NCBI GenBank assembly: GCA_007693965.1 | Contig: RECQ01000065.1 | Location: forward strand, 1-64,000 | DNA: 64,000 bases | Direction: 5' to 3' | Source: Phycisphaeraceae bacterium | Lineage (GTDB): Bacteria > Planctomycetota > Phycisphaerae > Phycisphaerales > UBA1924 | In this document: piece after piece, positions 29,001 to 37,876 of the stretch | Layout of the letters: each line of letters opens with the position of its first letter | Numbering within the stretch: position 1 is the stretch's first letter | Made by a program: the position numbers and the translations under genes | The notes under the pieces: model-generated | The model's database searches: none | Seen by the model: only the letters and a program-made list of their open reading frames with translations | Told to the model about the DNA's origin: nothing

Positions 29001-29446
29001 TGCTCTTCACGGGGCGCGACTTCGTGATCATCGACTTCGAAGGTGAGCCGGCCCGCTCGCTTTCAGAGCGACGCCTGAAGCGCCCCGCGGTGCAGGATGT
29101 CGCGGGCATGATCCGCTCATTCCATTACGCCGCACACTCGGCTCTGCACGAGCAGGAGGTGCGTGGAGAGGTGAGTCCGAGGGCGGCGCATGAGCACCGA
29201 CTCGAGAAGGACGCCCGATACTGGCATACGTGGGTCTGCGCTGCGTTCCTGCGCGGGTACCGGGAGGAATCCGGAGAAAGCGTTCACATGCCTGCAAATG
29301 AGGCGGAGTTCGCCATGCTTCTCGATGCCTACTTGCTGGAGAAAGCCGCGTATGAGCTCATGTACGAGCTCAACAACAGGCCCGCATGGGCGAGCATTCC
29401 GCTGCGGGGTCTCGTTGAGCTGGCCTCAGGCGGAGATGGAGACTGA
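26045..29446 (+). CDS. treS: Trehalose synthase-maltokinase fusion (TreS-Mak/Pep2)
   Basis: A 1133-residue bifunctional enzyme. Residues 1 to about 560 are TreS (GH13_16), interconverting trehalose and maltose: YQLHIRAFCDSDGDGIGDF, nucleophile Asp212 in GLRLDAVPYLY, LLAEANQWPED, and FLRNHDELTLEM. After an Ala/Gly/Pro linker, residues about 590-1133 are maltokinase, which phosphorylates maltose to maltose-1-phosphate: RRRWFGGKARTIQ, SNTSVIFGDKLILKLFRR, and the phosphotransfer motif RTHGDYHLGQVLF near 975-987 with IIDFEGEPARSLSERR. Such fusions are known and supply GlgE. ATG 26045 follows GGAG by 11 bases; GTG 26021, overlapping the GlgE stop, is an alternative. Confidence 0.95.
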   Translation: MPRSKDTALLPDDPAWYKDAIIYQLHIRAFCDSDGDGIGDFRGLTSKLDYLQDLGVTALWLLPFYPSPLRDDGYDIADYMGVNPAYGTMRDVKTFVREAHRRGLRVITELVLNHTSDQHAWFQKSRRAKPGTKWRDFYVWSDTTEKYDDARIIFKDFETSNWAWDPVAKSYYWHRFYSHQPDLNFDNPEVQEAMIKVLDYWLDIGVDGLRLDAVPYLYQREGTSCENLPETHQFLKRLRKHVDDNYSNRMLLAEANQWPEDVIAYFGEGKGDECHMGFHFPLMPRLFMSIQMEDRYPIIDIMQQTPPLPETAQWAIFLRNHDELTLEMVTDEERDYMYRAYAHDQRARINLGIRRRLAPLLGNNRRKIELMNGLLLSMRGTPVVYYGDEIGMGDNIYLRDRDAVRTPMQWSADRNAGFSRANPQKLFLPAIIDPEYHFETVNVEAQENNSQSLLWWMKRLIRLRQRRKVFGRGELEFLQPENPKVLSFIRKDTDEHVLVVANLSRFVQCVELDLSDYKGAEPVEMFGHTRFPPIGDLPYFLTLGPHAFYWFAIAPAGTRAGADPSAPGAEDDEPPTVTVSGQWDNALRGQGRAALEAALPTMLHRRRWFGGKARTIQTVDLIDAVPFSLGDSSSSPTTHLVLITVMYVEGEPETYVVPIAFATAERAVQVLNDIPHAVIAHIQVKGEGDSGVLYDAVYERSFNEAMLDAVARRRRFKGSSGEISATPTRAFSKLRGGAGARLEPALLRAEQSNTSVIFGDKLILKLFRRVAEGVNPDLDIGRFLTERTSFPHMPQVAGFLEYQRPRESARTLAIMHGYVPNEGDAWRHALSDLSQYFERAITEESETPEPPDASSAAALLELASKPPSKEAYERIGSYLDSAELLGRRTANMHAALCSDDDDPAFSPERFTPHYQRGLYQSIRNQTTQALQLLRKRQQSIPDDAAEDAGKALGAEKALLKRIADLPKNPIDAVRIRTHGDYHLGQVLFTGRDFVIIDFEGEPARSLSERRLKRPAVQDVAGMIRSFHYAAHSALHEQEVRGEVSPRAAHEHRLEKDARYWHTWVCAAFLRGYREESGESVHMPANEAEFAMLLDAYLLEKAAYELMYELNNRPAWASIPLRGLVELASGGDGD

Positions 29447-29448
29447 CC

Positions 29449-31590
29449 ATGTCTTCCTCCCCCATGCAGGAGCTCAATCGGCTCGCTCGGCTCTGCGGCG
29501 TGCTGACCTCCTATCACGATGCAGATGGGAATCTGCAGAGCGCTTCGCCCGAGGCGCTGCTGGCGACTTTGCGTGCGCTCGGCGAATCGCTGGAGCGCAT
29601 CGAGGATGCGGGCGATGCGCTGCACAAACACATCGAGGCGGACTGGTCCCGCACTGCGCCGCCGGTCGTGGTGGCATGGGACGGCGATGCGGCCAACATC
29701 GACCTGCGGCTGGCGGAGCGCGAGAGCGACGGCCAGGTTCGGTTCGAATTGACGATGGAGTCCGGGCAGGTGGAGCGGTGGGTGTGTGATCTTTCGCATT
29801 TTCCGGTGACAGAGGTGTTCCCGCACGGCTCGACGCCGCGGGTGACCAAGCGCGTTGTCCTGCCGGGTGGACATGAGCCGGGGCGGCATCAGCTCCGAAT
29901 CGAACTTGGCTCGGGTGAGGCGAAATCGACGCTCCTCGCCGCCCCGATGCGCATGTATGGCCCGGAGGATGATGGCGAGGAAATGACTTGGGGGCTCTTC
30001 GCGCCGCTGTACGCGCTGCGCACCACACGAGACTGGGGCGTCGGCGATCTGTCCGACTTTGAGTCCCTGGCCCGCTGGGGCGCCGGACTGGGGGCTCGTC
30101 TGTTCTCGACCTTGCCCATGCTCGCGACATTCCTGGACGAGCCCTTTGATCCAAGCCCATATGCGCCGGTGAGCAGGCTCTTCTGGAACGAGCTGTATCT
30201 CGATCTGACCCGCGCTCCTGAACTGGCGGGCAGCCCGGCGGCGCGGGCGCTGCTGGATGCGTCGGAGACCAGGGCCGAGATCGAACGGCTGCGCTCATCC
30301 ACGATGGTGGAGTATCGCGCCGTCATGCAGTTGAAGCGCCGTGTGTTGGACGAGCTGGCCTCGACCTTCTTCTCTACTGATTCCGAGAGGCGCCGCGCCC
30401 TTGAGCAGAGGCTGCGCGACCATCCGGATTGGGAGGCGTATGCCCGTTTTCGAGCGACGGTGGAGCGCCGCGGCGAGCCCTGGCGCCGCTGGCCGGAGCG
30501 GCTTCGCGACGGCGATCTGCGCCCGGGCGATTATGAGGAGAGCGCCCGCAGGCGTCATCTCTACGCGCAGTGGCTCCTGCGTGAGCAGTTGAAGCACCTC
30601 GACACATGCATCCGCGATGTGGGCGCCGAGACGTATCTCGATCTCTCCGTGGGCACGCACCCGGACGGCTTCGACGTGTGGCGCGAGCGCAGCTCCTTCT
30701 CGATGGACGCCTCCGTCGGGGCGCCCCCTGATGCGCTCTTCAGCGGCGGGCAGGACTGGGGGCTGCAGCCACTGCATCCGGAGCACAGTCGTGAGAGCGG
30801 CCATCGGCACTTCACCGACTCCATCCGGAATCACATGGCGCATGCAGGCAGGCTCAGGATTGATCATGTCATGGGGCTGCACCGCCTGTACTGGATCCCA
30901 CGCGGCATGAAGGCGACCGAAGGTGTGTACGTCCAGTATCCGGCGGAAGAGCTGTACGCAGCGCTGAGCATTGAATCGCATCGGCACAAGTGCAGCGTCG
31001 TGGGGGAGAATCTCGGGACAGTTCCGGAGTATGTGCCGGAGGCGATGTCGAAGCATCGGTTGTCGCGGCTCTACGTTGCGTTCTACGAGTCGGAGCCGTA
31101 CGGAGACACCGTGCTGAAGCCATCGTCCGCCCGGTCCGTCGCCAGCCTGAATACACATGACATGCCTACATTCGCAGGCTTCTGGCGCGGCCTCGACATC
31201 GATGACCGTCTCGAACTGGGCCTGATCGACCAGGAGGAACGCAGTTCGGAGCACGCCTCCCGTGAACACCTGCGGCATCGGCTCACGGTGTTTCTCGAGC
31301 GCGAGGGGCTGCTGCGGACTGGAGATCGCGATGAGCGTGCTATCATGTCGGCGTTGCTGACTTACCTGGGGCGTGGACGCGCCGAGGCGACACTGGTCAG
31401 CCTTGAGGACCTCTGGCTGGAGGATCAGCCGCAGAACGTGCCCGGAACGCATACGGAGCGCCCCAACTGGCGCCGCCGTTTCGCCCGCACGCTCGAGGAG
31501 GCCGGCGCCGACGGGGAGTTGGTGGAGACGCTCCGCAGGCTCGACAGCGCCCGGAGAGAGACTTTCGCAGGAAGGAGCCGCGCGACGTGA
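29449..31590 (+). CDS. malQ: 4-alpha-glucanotransferase (amylomaltase, GH77)
   Basis: Transfers segments of alpha-1,4-glucan between chains (disproportionation). The 713-residue protein has the GH77 catalytic residues: nucleophile Asp472 in LRIDHVMGL, acid/base Glu520 in [10 protein letters not shown], and the third acidic residue in [13 protein letters not shown]. The N-terminal 150 residues are a separate region, as in the longer MalQ proteins. It begins 3 bases after the TreS-maltokinase stop and overlaps GlgB by GTGA. In this cluster it can lengthen or recycle short maltodextrins, including those left by TreZ or GlgE activity. Confidence 0.93.
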   Translation: MSSSPMQELNRLARLCGVLTSYHDADGNLQSASPEALLATLRALGESLERIEDAGDALHKHIEADWSRTAPPVVVAWDGDAANIDLRLAERESDGQVRFELTMESGQVERWVCDLSHFPVTEVFPHGSTPRVTKRVVLPGGHEPGRHQLRIELGSGEAKSTLLAAPMRMYGPEDDGEEMTWGLFAPLYALRTTRDWGVGDLSDFESLARWGAGLGARLFSTLPMLATFLDEPFDPSPYAPVSRLFWNELYLDLTRAPELAGSPAARALLDASETRAEIERLRSSTMVEYRAVMQLKRRVLDELASTFFSTDSERRRALEQRLRDHPDWEAYARFRATVERRGEPWRRWPERLRDGDLRPGDYEESARRRHLYAQWLLREQLKHLDTCIRDVGAETYLDLSVGTHPDGFDVWRERSSFSMDASVGAPPDALFSGGQDWGLQPLHPEHSRESGHRHFTDSIRNHMAHAGRLRIDHVMGLHRLYWIPRGMKATEGVYVQYPAEELYAALSIESHRHKCSVVGENLGTVPEYVPEAMSKHRLSRLYVAFYESEPYGDTVLKPSSARSVASLNTHDMPTFAGFWRGLDIDDRLELGLIDQEERSSEHASREHLRHRLTVFLEREGLLRTGDRDERAIMSALLTYLGRGRAEATLVSLEDLWLEDQPQNVPGTHTERPNWRRRFARTLEEAGADGELVETLRRLDSARRETFAGRSRAT

Positions 31591-33584
31591 CGCGAAAACA
31601 GATCAGGGAGAAGTCGTCACCCAGGAGGAAAGCCTCGGCCCCCACCCCGGGACCGAAGCCCGCTCAGCCCCGCGCCGTCGGCAGCCTGCTGACGGATGAC
31701 GACATCTATCTCTTTAATGAAGGCACGCACCACAAGCTCTACGACAAGCTGGGTTGCCGCCTGACGACCCAAGAGGGTGTGAAGGGCGCTCATTTCGCCG
31801 TGTGGGCGCCCAACGCCGAGCGCGTCACGGTCTTCGGCGATTTCAACGGTTGGGACAAGGGAAGTCATCGACTGCATCCGCGCGGCTCTTCCGGAATCTG
31901 GGAAGGGTTCATCGAGGGCGTGGAGCGCGGGTCGCACTACAAGTTTCACATCTCGCCGCGTGGCGGCGGGCGCTCCGTCGACAAGGCCGATCCCTTCGCC
32001 CTTTACGCCGAGAAACCGCCGCGCACCGCTTCGATCGCCTGGGATCTCGACTACGAGTGGAATGACGAAAAGTGGATGCAGGAGCGCAAGAATCGCAACG
32101 CGCTGCACACGCCGATGTCGATCTACGAGATGCATCTCGGATCATGGCGCCGTGTGGTTGAAGAGGGCGCCCGCGAGCGATCGCTCACCTACCTCGAGAT
32201 GGCGGAGAAGCTGGCCGACTATGTCGAGCGCATGGGGTTCACGCATGTGCAGTTGCTTCCCATCATGGAGCATCCCTTCTACGGGTCATGGGGATACCAG
32301 ACCACGGGATACTTCGCGCCGACCAGCCGCTACGGTCCGCCGCAGGATTTCATGACGCTGATCGATCGTTTGCATCAGCGAGGCATCGGCGTGATCCTGG
32401 ACTGGGTTCCATCGCATTTCCCGACCGATGAGCATGGCCTCGGCTGGTTCGACGGGACGCATCTCTTTGAACATGCCGATCCGCGCCAGGGATTTCACCC
32501 GGACTGGAAGAGTTACATCTTCAATTACAGCCGCAACGAGGTGCGCGGCTTCCTGCTCAGCAGCGCCATGTTCTGGATCGAGAAATACCACATCGATGCG
32601 ATCCGCGTCGATGCGGTCGCCTCGATGCTCTACCTCGACTATTCCCGCAAAGAGGGCGAGTGGATTCCCAACGAGTTCGGCGGACGAGAGAACCTCGGCG
32701 CCATCTCGTTCCTGAGACGTCTGAATGAGGACATCTACAAGAACCATCCCGGCGTGCAGACGATCGCCGAAGAGTCGACGGCGTGGCCGATGGTGTCGCG
32801 CCCGACCTATGTCGGCGGCCTCGGCTTCGGATTCAAGTGGGACATGGGCTGGATGCACGACACGTTGCTCTACATGAGCCGCGATCCCATCCACCGTCGT
32901 CATCATCACGGCGAACTCACCTTTCGGTCGGTCTACGCCTTTTCTGAAAACTTCGTCATGCCCCTCTCGCATGACGAGGTGGTGCATGGCAAGGGCTCGC
33001 TCCTCGGACGCATGCCGGGCGACGAGTGGCGCCGTTTCGCGAATCTGCGCCTGCTCCTGAGCTACATGTATACCCAGCCGGGGAAGAAGCTCATCTTCAT
33101 GGGCGGCGAGTTCGGGCAATCGCGCGAATGGCGCCATGACCACAGCCTCGACTGGGACCTGCTCGATCACCCGCCGCACGCAGGAGTGCAGCGCATGGTT
33201 GAGGAGCTGAACAGGATCTACCGCGATGAGCCGGGGCTGCACAAGCTCGATTGCGATCCCCGCGGATTCGAATGGATCGATTGTTCAGACGCCGACAACA
33301 GCGTTCTGGCATGGATTCGCAAGAGCGATCGCGAGGGAGATGAGGTCGCCATCGTCGTCAACTTCACACCGGTGCCGCGGCTGAACTACCGCGTCGGCGC
33401 CCCGCGCGACGGCGTCTGGCGCGAGATCTTCAACAGCGATTCGGAGCGCTACGGCGGTTCCGGGCAGGGCAATCACGGGGGCGTGGAAGCCTCGCCCATT
33501 GCATGCCACGGACGCAAGCACTCGCTCTGCCTCACACTGCCCCCACTCGCCGCTGTGATCCTGAAGCGGGGGGCGCCGGCCTGA
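31587..33584 (+). CDS. glgB: 1,4-alpha-glucan branching enzyme
   Basis: Introduces alpha-1,6 branches into glucan. The 665-residue protein has an N-terminal CBM48-like domain ([20 protein letters not shown] near residues 68-88), then the GH13_9 catalytic domain with [13 protein letters not shown], nucleophile Asp342 in [14 protein letters not shown], acid/base Glu395 in AEESTAWPM, and [13 protein letters not shown]. The C-terminal beta domain is complete. The start is GTG within the GTGA overlap with MalQ, and the stop overlaps the TreZ ATG (TGATG), indicating coupled translation. Confidence 0.95.
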   Translation: MTRKQIREKSSPRRKASAPTPGPKPAQPRAVGSLLTDDDIYLFNEGTHHKLYDKLGCRLTTQEGVKGAHFAVWAPNAERVTVFGDFNGWDKGSHRLHPRGSSGIWEGFIEGVERGSHYKFHISPRGGGRSVDKADPFALYAEKPPRTASIAWDLDYEWNDEKWMQERKNRNALHTPMSIYEMHLGSWRRVVEEGARERSLTYLEMAEKLADYVERMGFTHVQLLPIMEHPFYGSWGYQTTGYFAPTSRYGPPQDFMTLIDRLHQRGIGVILDWVPSHFPTDEHGLGWFDGTHLFEHADPRQGFHPDWKSYIFNYSRNEVRGFLLSSAMFWIEKYHIDAIRVDAVASMLYLDYSRKEGEWIPNEFGGRENLGAISFLRRLNEDIYKNHPGVQTIAEESTAWPMVSRPTYVGGLGFGFKWDMGWMHDTLLYMSRDPIHRRHHHGELTFRSVYAFSENFVMPLSHDEVVHGKGSLLGRMPGDEWRRFANLRLLLSYMYTQPGKKLIFMGGEFGQSREWRHDHSLDWDLLDHPPHAGVQRMVEELNRIYRDEPGLHKLDCDPRGFEWIDCSDADNSVLAWIRKSDREGDEVAIVVNFTPVPRLNYRVGAPRDGVWREIFNSDSERYGGSGQGNHGGVEASPIACHGRKHSLCLTLPPLAAVILKRGAPA

Positions 33585-35449
33585 TGTCGTCTCCCGATGC
33601 GCACAGCCTGGGCGCTTCGCTGCGGGATGAGAGCGTGTGCGATTTTCTTCTCTGGGCGCCGCACGGTCGGCGCGTCGAGTTGCGCCTGCACGGCGGCGCC
33701 GGTCGCGGAGTCACGATGGACCGCGATGCGGAGGGCTACCACTTCGCGCGTGTCGAAGGAGTGCAGGCCGGCGACCGCTACAGCTACGTAATCGACGGCG
33801 GCGCCCAGCGCCCTGATCCGGCCTCCCGCCTGCAGCCAGATGGCGTGCACGGACCTTCAGCGGTGATGAATCCGGACTTTCCATGGAAAGAGCAGCACTG
33901 GATCGGACTGCCTCTGGCCGAGTACGTCATCTACGAGCTGCATGTCGGCGCATTCACGGAGGATGGCACGTTCGACGCCGTGATTCCTCGCCTCGATGCG
34001 CTGCAAGACCTCGGCGTCACCGCGATCGAGCTGATGCCGATCGCCCAGTTTCCCGGCGATCGCAACTGGGGATACGACGGAGTGCAGCTTTTCGCTGCTC
34101 ACAGCGACTACGGAGGCCCCGACGGGCTGCGCCGACTGATCGACGCCTGCCACGCCCGCGGCCTCGCGGTCGTGCTCGATGTGGTCTACAACCATCTCGG
34201 GCCCGAGGGCAATTACCTGCGCGAGTTCGGCCCATACTTCACCGGCTCATACGCCACGCCCTGGGGCGAGGCGATCAACTTCGACAACGCCGGCAGCGAT
34301 GAGGTCAGGCGCTTCTTCATTGAAAATGCGCTCTTCTGGATCGACGATATGCGCATCGACGCCCTCCGCCTGGATGCGGTGCACGCGATCCGCGACCACA
34401 CCGCGCGAACCTTCCTGGAAGATCTGTCGGAGGCCGTGCATGAGCGCGCCGCCCGGCTCGGCCGGCGCATCCATCTCATCGCCGAGAGCTGCGACAACGA
34501 TCCACGGCTCATCATCCCGCAGGCCGACGGCGGCGTCGGGATGGACGCTGTCTGGAACGACGATTTTCACCACGCTCTCCACGCCCTGCTCACCGGCGAG
34601 CGCCAGGGCTACTACGCAGACTTCGGCCCGATCGACCATTTCGCCCGCGCCATGCGAGAAGGCTTCGTCTACACCGGACAGCGCTCGGCGTACCGGGGGC
34701 GTCGCCACGGCGCCTCGTCCAAGGGGCTCCCCGGCGAGCGGTTCGTCGTCTTCGCCCAGAATCACGACCAGGCCGGCAACCGGATGCAGGGGGAGCGGCT
34801 GAGCGGTCTGGTCTCATTCGAAGCGCAGAAGCTCGCGGCGGGCGCGACGCTGCTCGCGCCCTTCGTGCCGCTGCTCTTCATGGGTGAGGAATATGGCGAG
34901 ACGGCGCCGTTTCTCTTCTTCGTGAGCCACGGCGATGAGAGCCTGATCGAGGCGGTGCGCAAGGGGCGGCGCGAGGAATTCGCATCCTTCGGCTGGGAGG
35001 GCGCGCCGCCGGACCCGCAGGATCCGAGCACATTCCAGCGATCCCGCCTGAATCGAGCGCTGCTGGAGCATCCCCGGCACAGGATGCTGCTCGATCTGCA
35101 CCGGGAGCTGCTGCGGCTGCGCCGCGAGGTTCCGGCCCTTCGCGAGCTTCGCACCGATCGAACCGAAGTCAGCGAGCCGGAGGGCGCCCGGGCGCTGCTG
35201 GTGCGCCGGTGGGCCGATCAATGCGAGACCGTCCATATGCTCAACTTCTCCGATGAGCCCTTGGAGGCAGCGCTTCCGGGTGGATCGGATGCCGGGGGAT
35301 GGCGCCTTCTGCTCGACACTGCCGATGCGGAGTGGGGCGGACCCGGCGACGAGACCGATACAAAGATCGCAGCGTCCGCATCGGGGGACCCGTCCGTCGT
35401 ACGATCACGGCCCTGGTCCTGCACGCTGTTCATCAGGGAGGATGGATAG
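33584..35449 (+). CDS. treZ: Malto-oligosyltrehalose trehalohydrolase
   Basis: Releases trehalose from malto-oligosyltrehalose ends made by TreY. The 621-residue GH13_10 enzyme has an N-terminal CBM48-like domain (FLLWAPHGRRVELRLHGG), nucleophile Asp264 in LRLDAVHAIRDH, acid/base Glu301 in LIAESCDNDPRL, and FAQNHDQAGNRMQGERL, a TreZ-type region. The ATG overlaps the GlgB stop by one base. The order TreZ, GH57, TreY in one operon supports co-expression of the two TreYZ-pathway enzymes. Confidence 0.95.
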   Translation: MSSPDAHSLGASLRDESVCDFLLWAPHGRRVELRLHGGAGRGVTMDRDAEGYHFARVEGVQAGDRYSYVIDGGAQRPDPASRLQPDGVHGPSAVMNPDFPWKEQHWIGLPLAEYVIYELHVGAFTEDGTFDAVIPRLDALQDLGVTAIELMPIAQFPGDRNWGYDGVQLFAAHSDYGGPDGLRRLIDACHARGLAVVLDVVYNHLGPEGNYLREFGPYFTGSYATPWGEAINFDNAGSDEVRRFFIENALFWIDDMRIDALRLDAVHAIRDHTARTFLEDLSEAVHERAARLGRRIHLIAESCDNDPRLIIPQADGGVGMDAVWNDDFHHALHALLTGERQGYYADFGPIDHFARAMREGFVYTGQRSAYRGRRHGASSKGLPGERFVVFAQNHDQAGNRMQGERLSGLVSFEAQKLAAGATLLAPFVPLLFMGEEYGETAPFLFFVSHGDESLIEAVRKGRREEFASFGWEGAPPDPQDPSTFQRSRLNRALLEHPRHRMLLDLHRELLRLRREVPALRELRTDRTEVSEPEGARALLVRRWADQCETVHMLNFSDEPLEAALPGGSDAGGWRLLLDTADAEWGGPGDETDTKIAASASGDPSVVRSRPWSCTLFIREDG

Positions 35450-37876
35450 GTGAAACGCTTCGTCTGCATTCATTGTCACTTTTATCAACCGCCACGGGAG
35501 AACCCGTGGCTCGAGGCGATCGAGCTCCAGGACTCCGCGTACCCGTTCCATGACTGGAATGAGCGCATCACGGACGAGAGTTACGCCCCGAACGCGTCAT
35601 CGCGGATCCTCGGCAGCGAAGGCCGCATCGTCAAGATCACCAACAACTACTCGCGCATCAGCTTCAACTTCGGCCCCACCCTGCTCTCCTGGATGGAGCA
35701 CAAGGCGCCGGAGGTGTACCAGGCGATCATCCGCGCTGACAAGGAGAGCCAGGAGCGATTCTCCGGCCACGGCTCCGCGCTGGCCCAGGTCTACAACCAC
35801 ATGATCATGCCCCTGGCGAACATGCGAGACCGTGTGACGCAGGTCCGCTGGGGGGTCCGCGACTTCGAGTCCCGATTCGGTCGTTTCCCCGAAGGCATGT
35901 GGCTGCCCGAGACAGCCGCCGACACCAAGACGCTTGAGGTGATGGCCGAACTCGGCATTCATTACACGATTCTGGCGCCGCACCAGGCGAAGCGCATCCG
36001 GCGCATCGGAAGCGAGCACTGGGAGGATGTCTCCAATGCCAATGTCGATCCTTCGCGGGCCTACGTGGCGAATCTGCCCTCCGGCCGAAAGATACACCTG
36101 TTCTTCTATGACGGCCCAATCTCGCGGGCGGTGGCGTTCGAGCGCCTGCTCAGCAGCGGCGAATTCTTCGCCAGCCGCATCGCCGAGGCCTCCTCGCACG
36201 AGCGTGACTGGCCCCAGCTCCTGCACATCGCCACCGACGGTGAGACGTATGGCCACCACCATCGCCACGGCGATATGGCCCTGGCGTACGCGCTTGAGCA
36301 GCTTGAAACCAACGGACACGGCACGCTGACAAACTACGGGGAATACCTCGAGAAGCACCCGCCCACCCACGAGGCCGAAATCATTGACAACACTTCGTGG
36401 AGCTGCATCCACGGCGTGGAGCGATGGAAGAGCGACTGCGGTTGTCATTCCGGGATGCATCCTGAATGGAGCCAGGCATGGCGCGCCCCGCTGCGCGAAT
36501 CGCTCGACTGGCTGCGAGACAGCATCGCATCGAAGTTTGAGCACGTGGGCTCCGAGATCTTCAAGGATCCGTGGGCCGCCCGCGACGCCTATATCGGCGT
36601 GATTCTCGATCGCTCGCGTGATTCGATCGCGAGCTTCCTCGAACAGCACGCCGCGCGACATCTGGATGAAGCCGAGCGATCGCGGGCGCTCAAGCTCATG
36701 GAGCTGCAGCGCCACGCCATGCTCATGTACACGAGCTGCGGCTGGTTCTTCGACGATCTTTCCGGCATCGAGACGGTGCAGGTCATCCAGTACGCGGGAC
36801 GGGTGATCCAGCTGGCGCAGTCACTCTTCGGCGAGGATTATGAAAGTGGCTTCCTGGAGCGATTGCAGCGTGCGAGCAGCAATGTGCACGAGCAGGGGGA
36901 TGGTCGGCGCATCTATGAGCGGGCGGTGCGCCCCGCCATGGTCGATCTCACCAAGGTCGCGGCGCACTACGCCGTCAGTTCTCTCTTCGAGGAAAATACC
37001 GAAGACACGCCCACGTACTGCTATGACATCGAGCGCGAGGATTACCGCGTGGTCGAGGCCGGGCGCACGCGTCTGGCGCTGGGGCGGGTGCGCATCACAT
37101 CCAAGATCACGCTCGAATCCGAAACACTCAGTTTCGGCCTGCTCCATTTCGGAGATCACAATCTCAACGGAGGCGTCCGCAGTTTTCGCGGCGAGGAGGA
37201 GTATCAGCGGATGGTCAAGCGGGCGGAGCAGGCATTCTCCCGCGCGGATTTCCCTGAGCTGCTGCGGGTCTTCGACGCTGAATTCGGCGCCTCGACCTAC
37301 TCCCTCAAATCGCTCTTCCGTGATGAGCAGCGCAAAGTCGTCAGCAGCGTTCTTGAGTCGACACTCGAAGGCACGGAGATGATCTACCGCCAGATCTACG
37401 ACGCCCACGCCCCACTGATGCGCTTTCTCGCCGACATCGGCATGCCGCTGCCCGATGCGCTGCAGAAGCCCGCGGAGTTCGTCCTGAACACCAGCCTGAA
37501 GCGAACCATCAGCGAAGATGAATTCGATCTGGACCGCATCGCGGGGCTCCTCGACGACGCCCGAGCCCGCAACATCGCGCTCGATTCCGCAGGTCTGGCC
37601 TTCGCACTGGAAGATGCGCTGGAGCGCATGACCGACCGCCTGCTCAAGGAGCCTGACGAGATCGACCTGCTCCGAAAGCTCGACGGCGCATCCGCCCTCG
37701 CCGAGGATCTTCCCTTCGAAGTCGATCTGTGGCGCGCACAGAACGTCTGTTACGAGCTGTATCAATCTGTATACAGCCAGTATCGCAAACGCGCTGACAA
37801 CGGAGATGAACTGGCGCGGGAGTGGGTGGAGCGCTTCCGCAGTTTCGGCGCCAATCTCTCCGTCAAGGTGAAGTGA
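35450..37876 (+). CDS. Glycoside hydrolase family 57 protein with DUF3536 domain
   Basis: An 808-residue cytosolic enzyme. The GH57 N-terminal domain starts with VCIHCHFYQPPRENPWLE; the catalytic region shows GMWLPETAADTKTLE (nucleophile Glu near residue 154) and LHIATDGETYGHHHRHGDMA; the C-terminal half matches the DUF3536 extension. GH57 enzymes act on alpha-glucans (amylase, branching or pullulanase-type), but the activity of the DUF3536 branch is not established as far as I know. The GTG start follows GGGAGGATGGATAG directly at the TreZ stop. Its place between TreZ and TreY suggests action on the same glucan chains, possibly the debranching step, because no TreX/GlgX is in the operon. Confidence 0.9.
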   Translation: MKRFVCIHCHFYQPPRENPWLEAIELQDSAYPFHDWNERITDESYAPNASSRILGSEGRIVKITNNYSRISFNFGPTLLSWMEHKAPEVYQAIIRADKESQERFSGHGSALAQVYNHMIMPLANMRDRVTQVRWGVRDFESRFGRFPEGMWLPETAADTKTLEVMAELGIHYTILAPHQAKRIRRIGSEHWEDVSNANVDPSRAYVANLPSGRKIHLFFYDGPISRAVAFERLLSSGEFFASRIAEASSHERDWPQLLHIATDGETYGHHHRHGDMALAYALEQLETNGHGTLTNYGEYLEKHPPTHEAEIIDNTSWSCIHGVERWKSDCGCHSGMHPEWSQAWRAPLRESLDWLRDSIASKFEHVGSEIFKDPWAARDAYIGVILDRSRDSIASFLEQHAARHLDEAERSRALKLMELQRHAMLMYTSCGWFFDDLSGIETVQVIQYAGRVIQLAQSLFGEDYESGFLERLQRASSNVHEQGDGRRIYERAVRPAMVDLTKVAAHYAVSSLFEENTEDTPTYCYDIEREDYRVVEAGRTRLALGRVRITSKITLESETLSFGLLHFGDHNLNGGVRSFRGEEEYQRMVKRAEQAFSRADFPELLRVFDAEFGASTYSLKSLFRDEQRKVVSSVLESTLEGTEMIYRQIYDAHAPLMRFLADIGMPLPDALQKPAEFVLNTSLKRTISEDEFDLDRIAGLLDDARARNIALDSAGLAFALEDALERMTDRLLKEPDEIDLLRKLDGASALAEDLPFEVDLWRAQNVCYELYQSVYSQYRKRADNGDELAREWVERFRSFGANLSVKVK

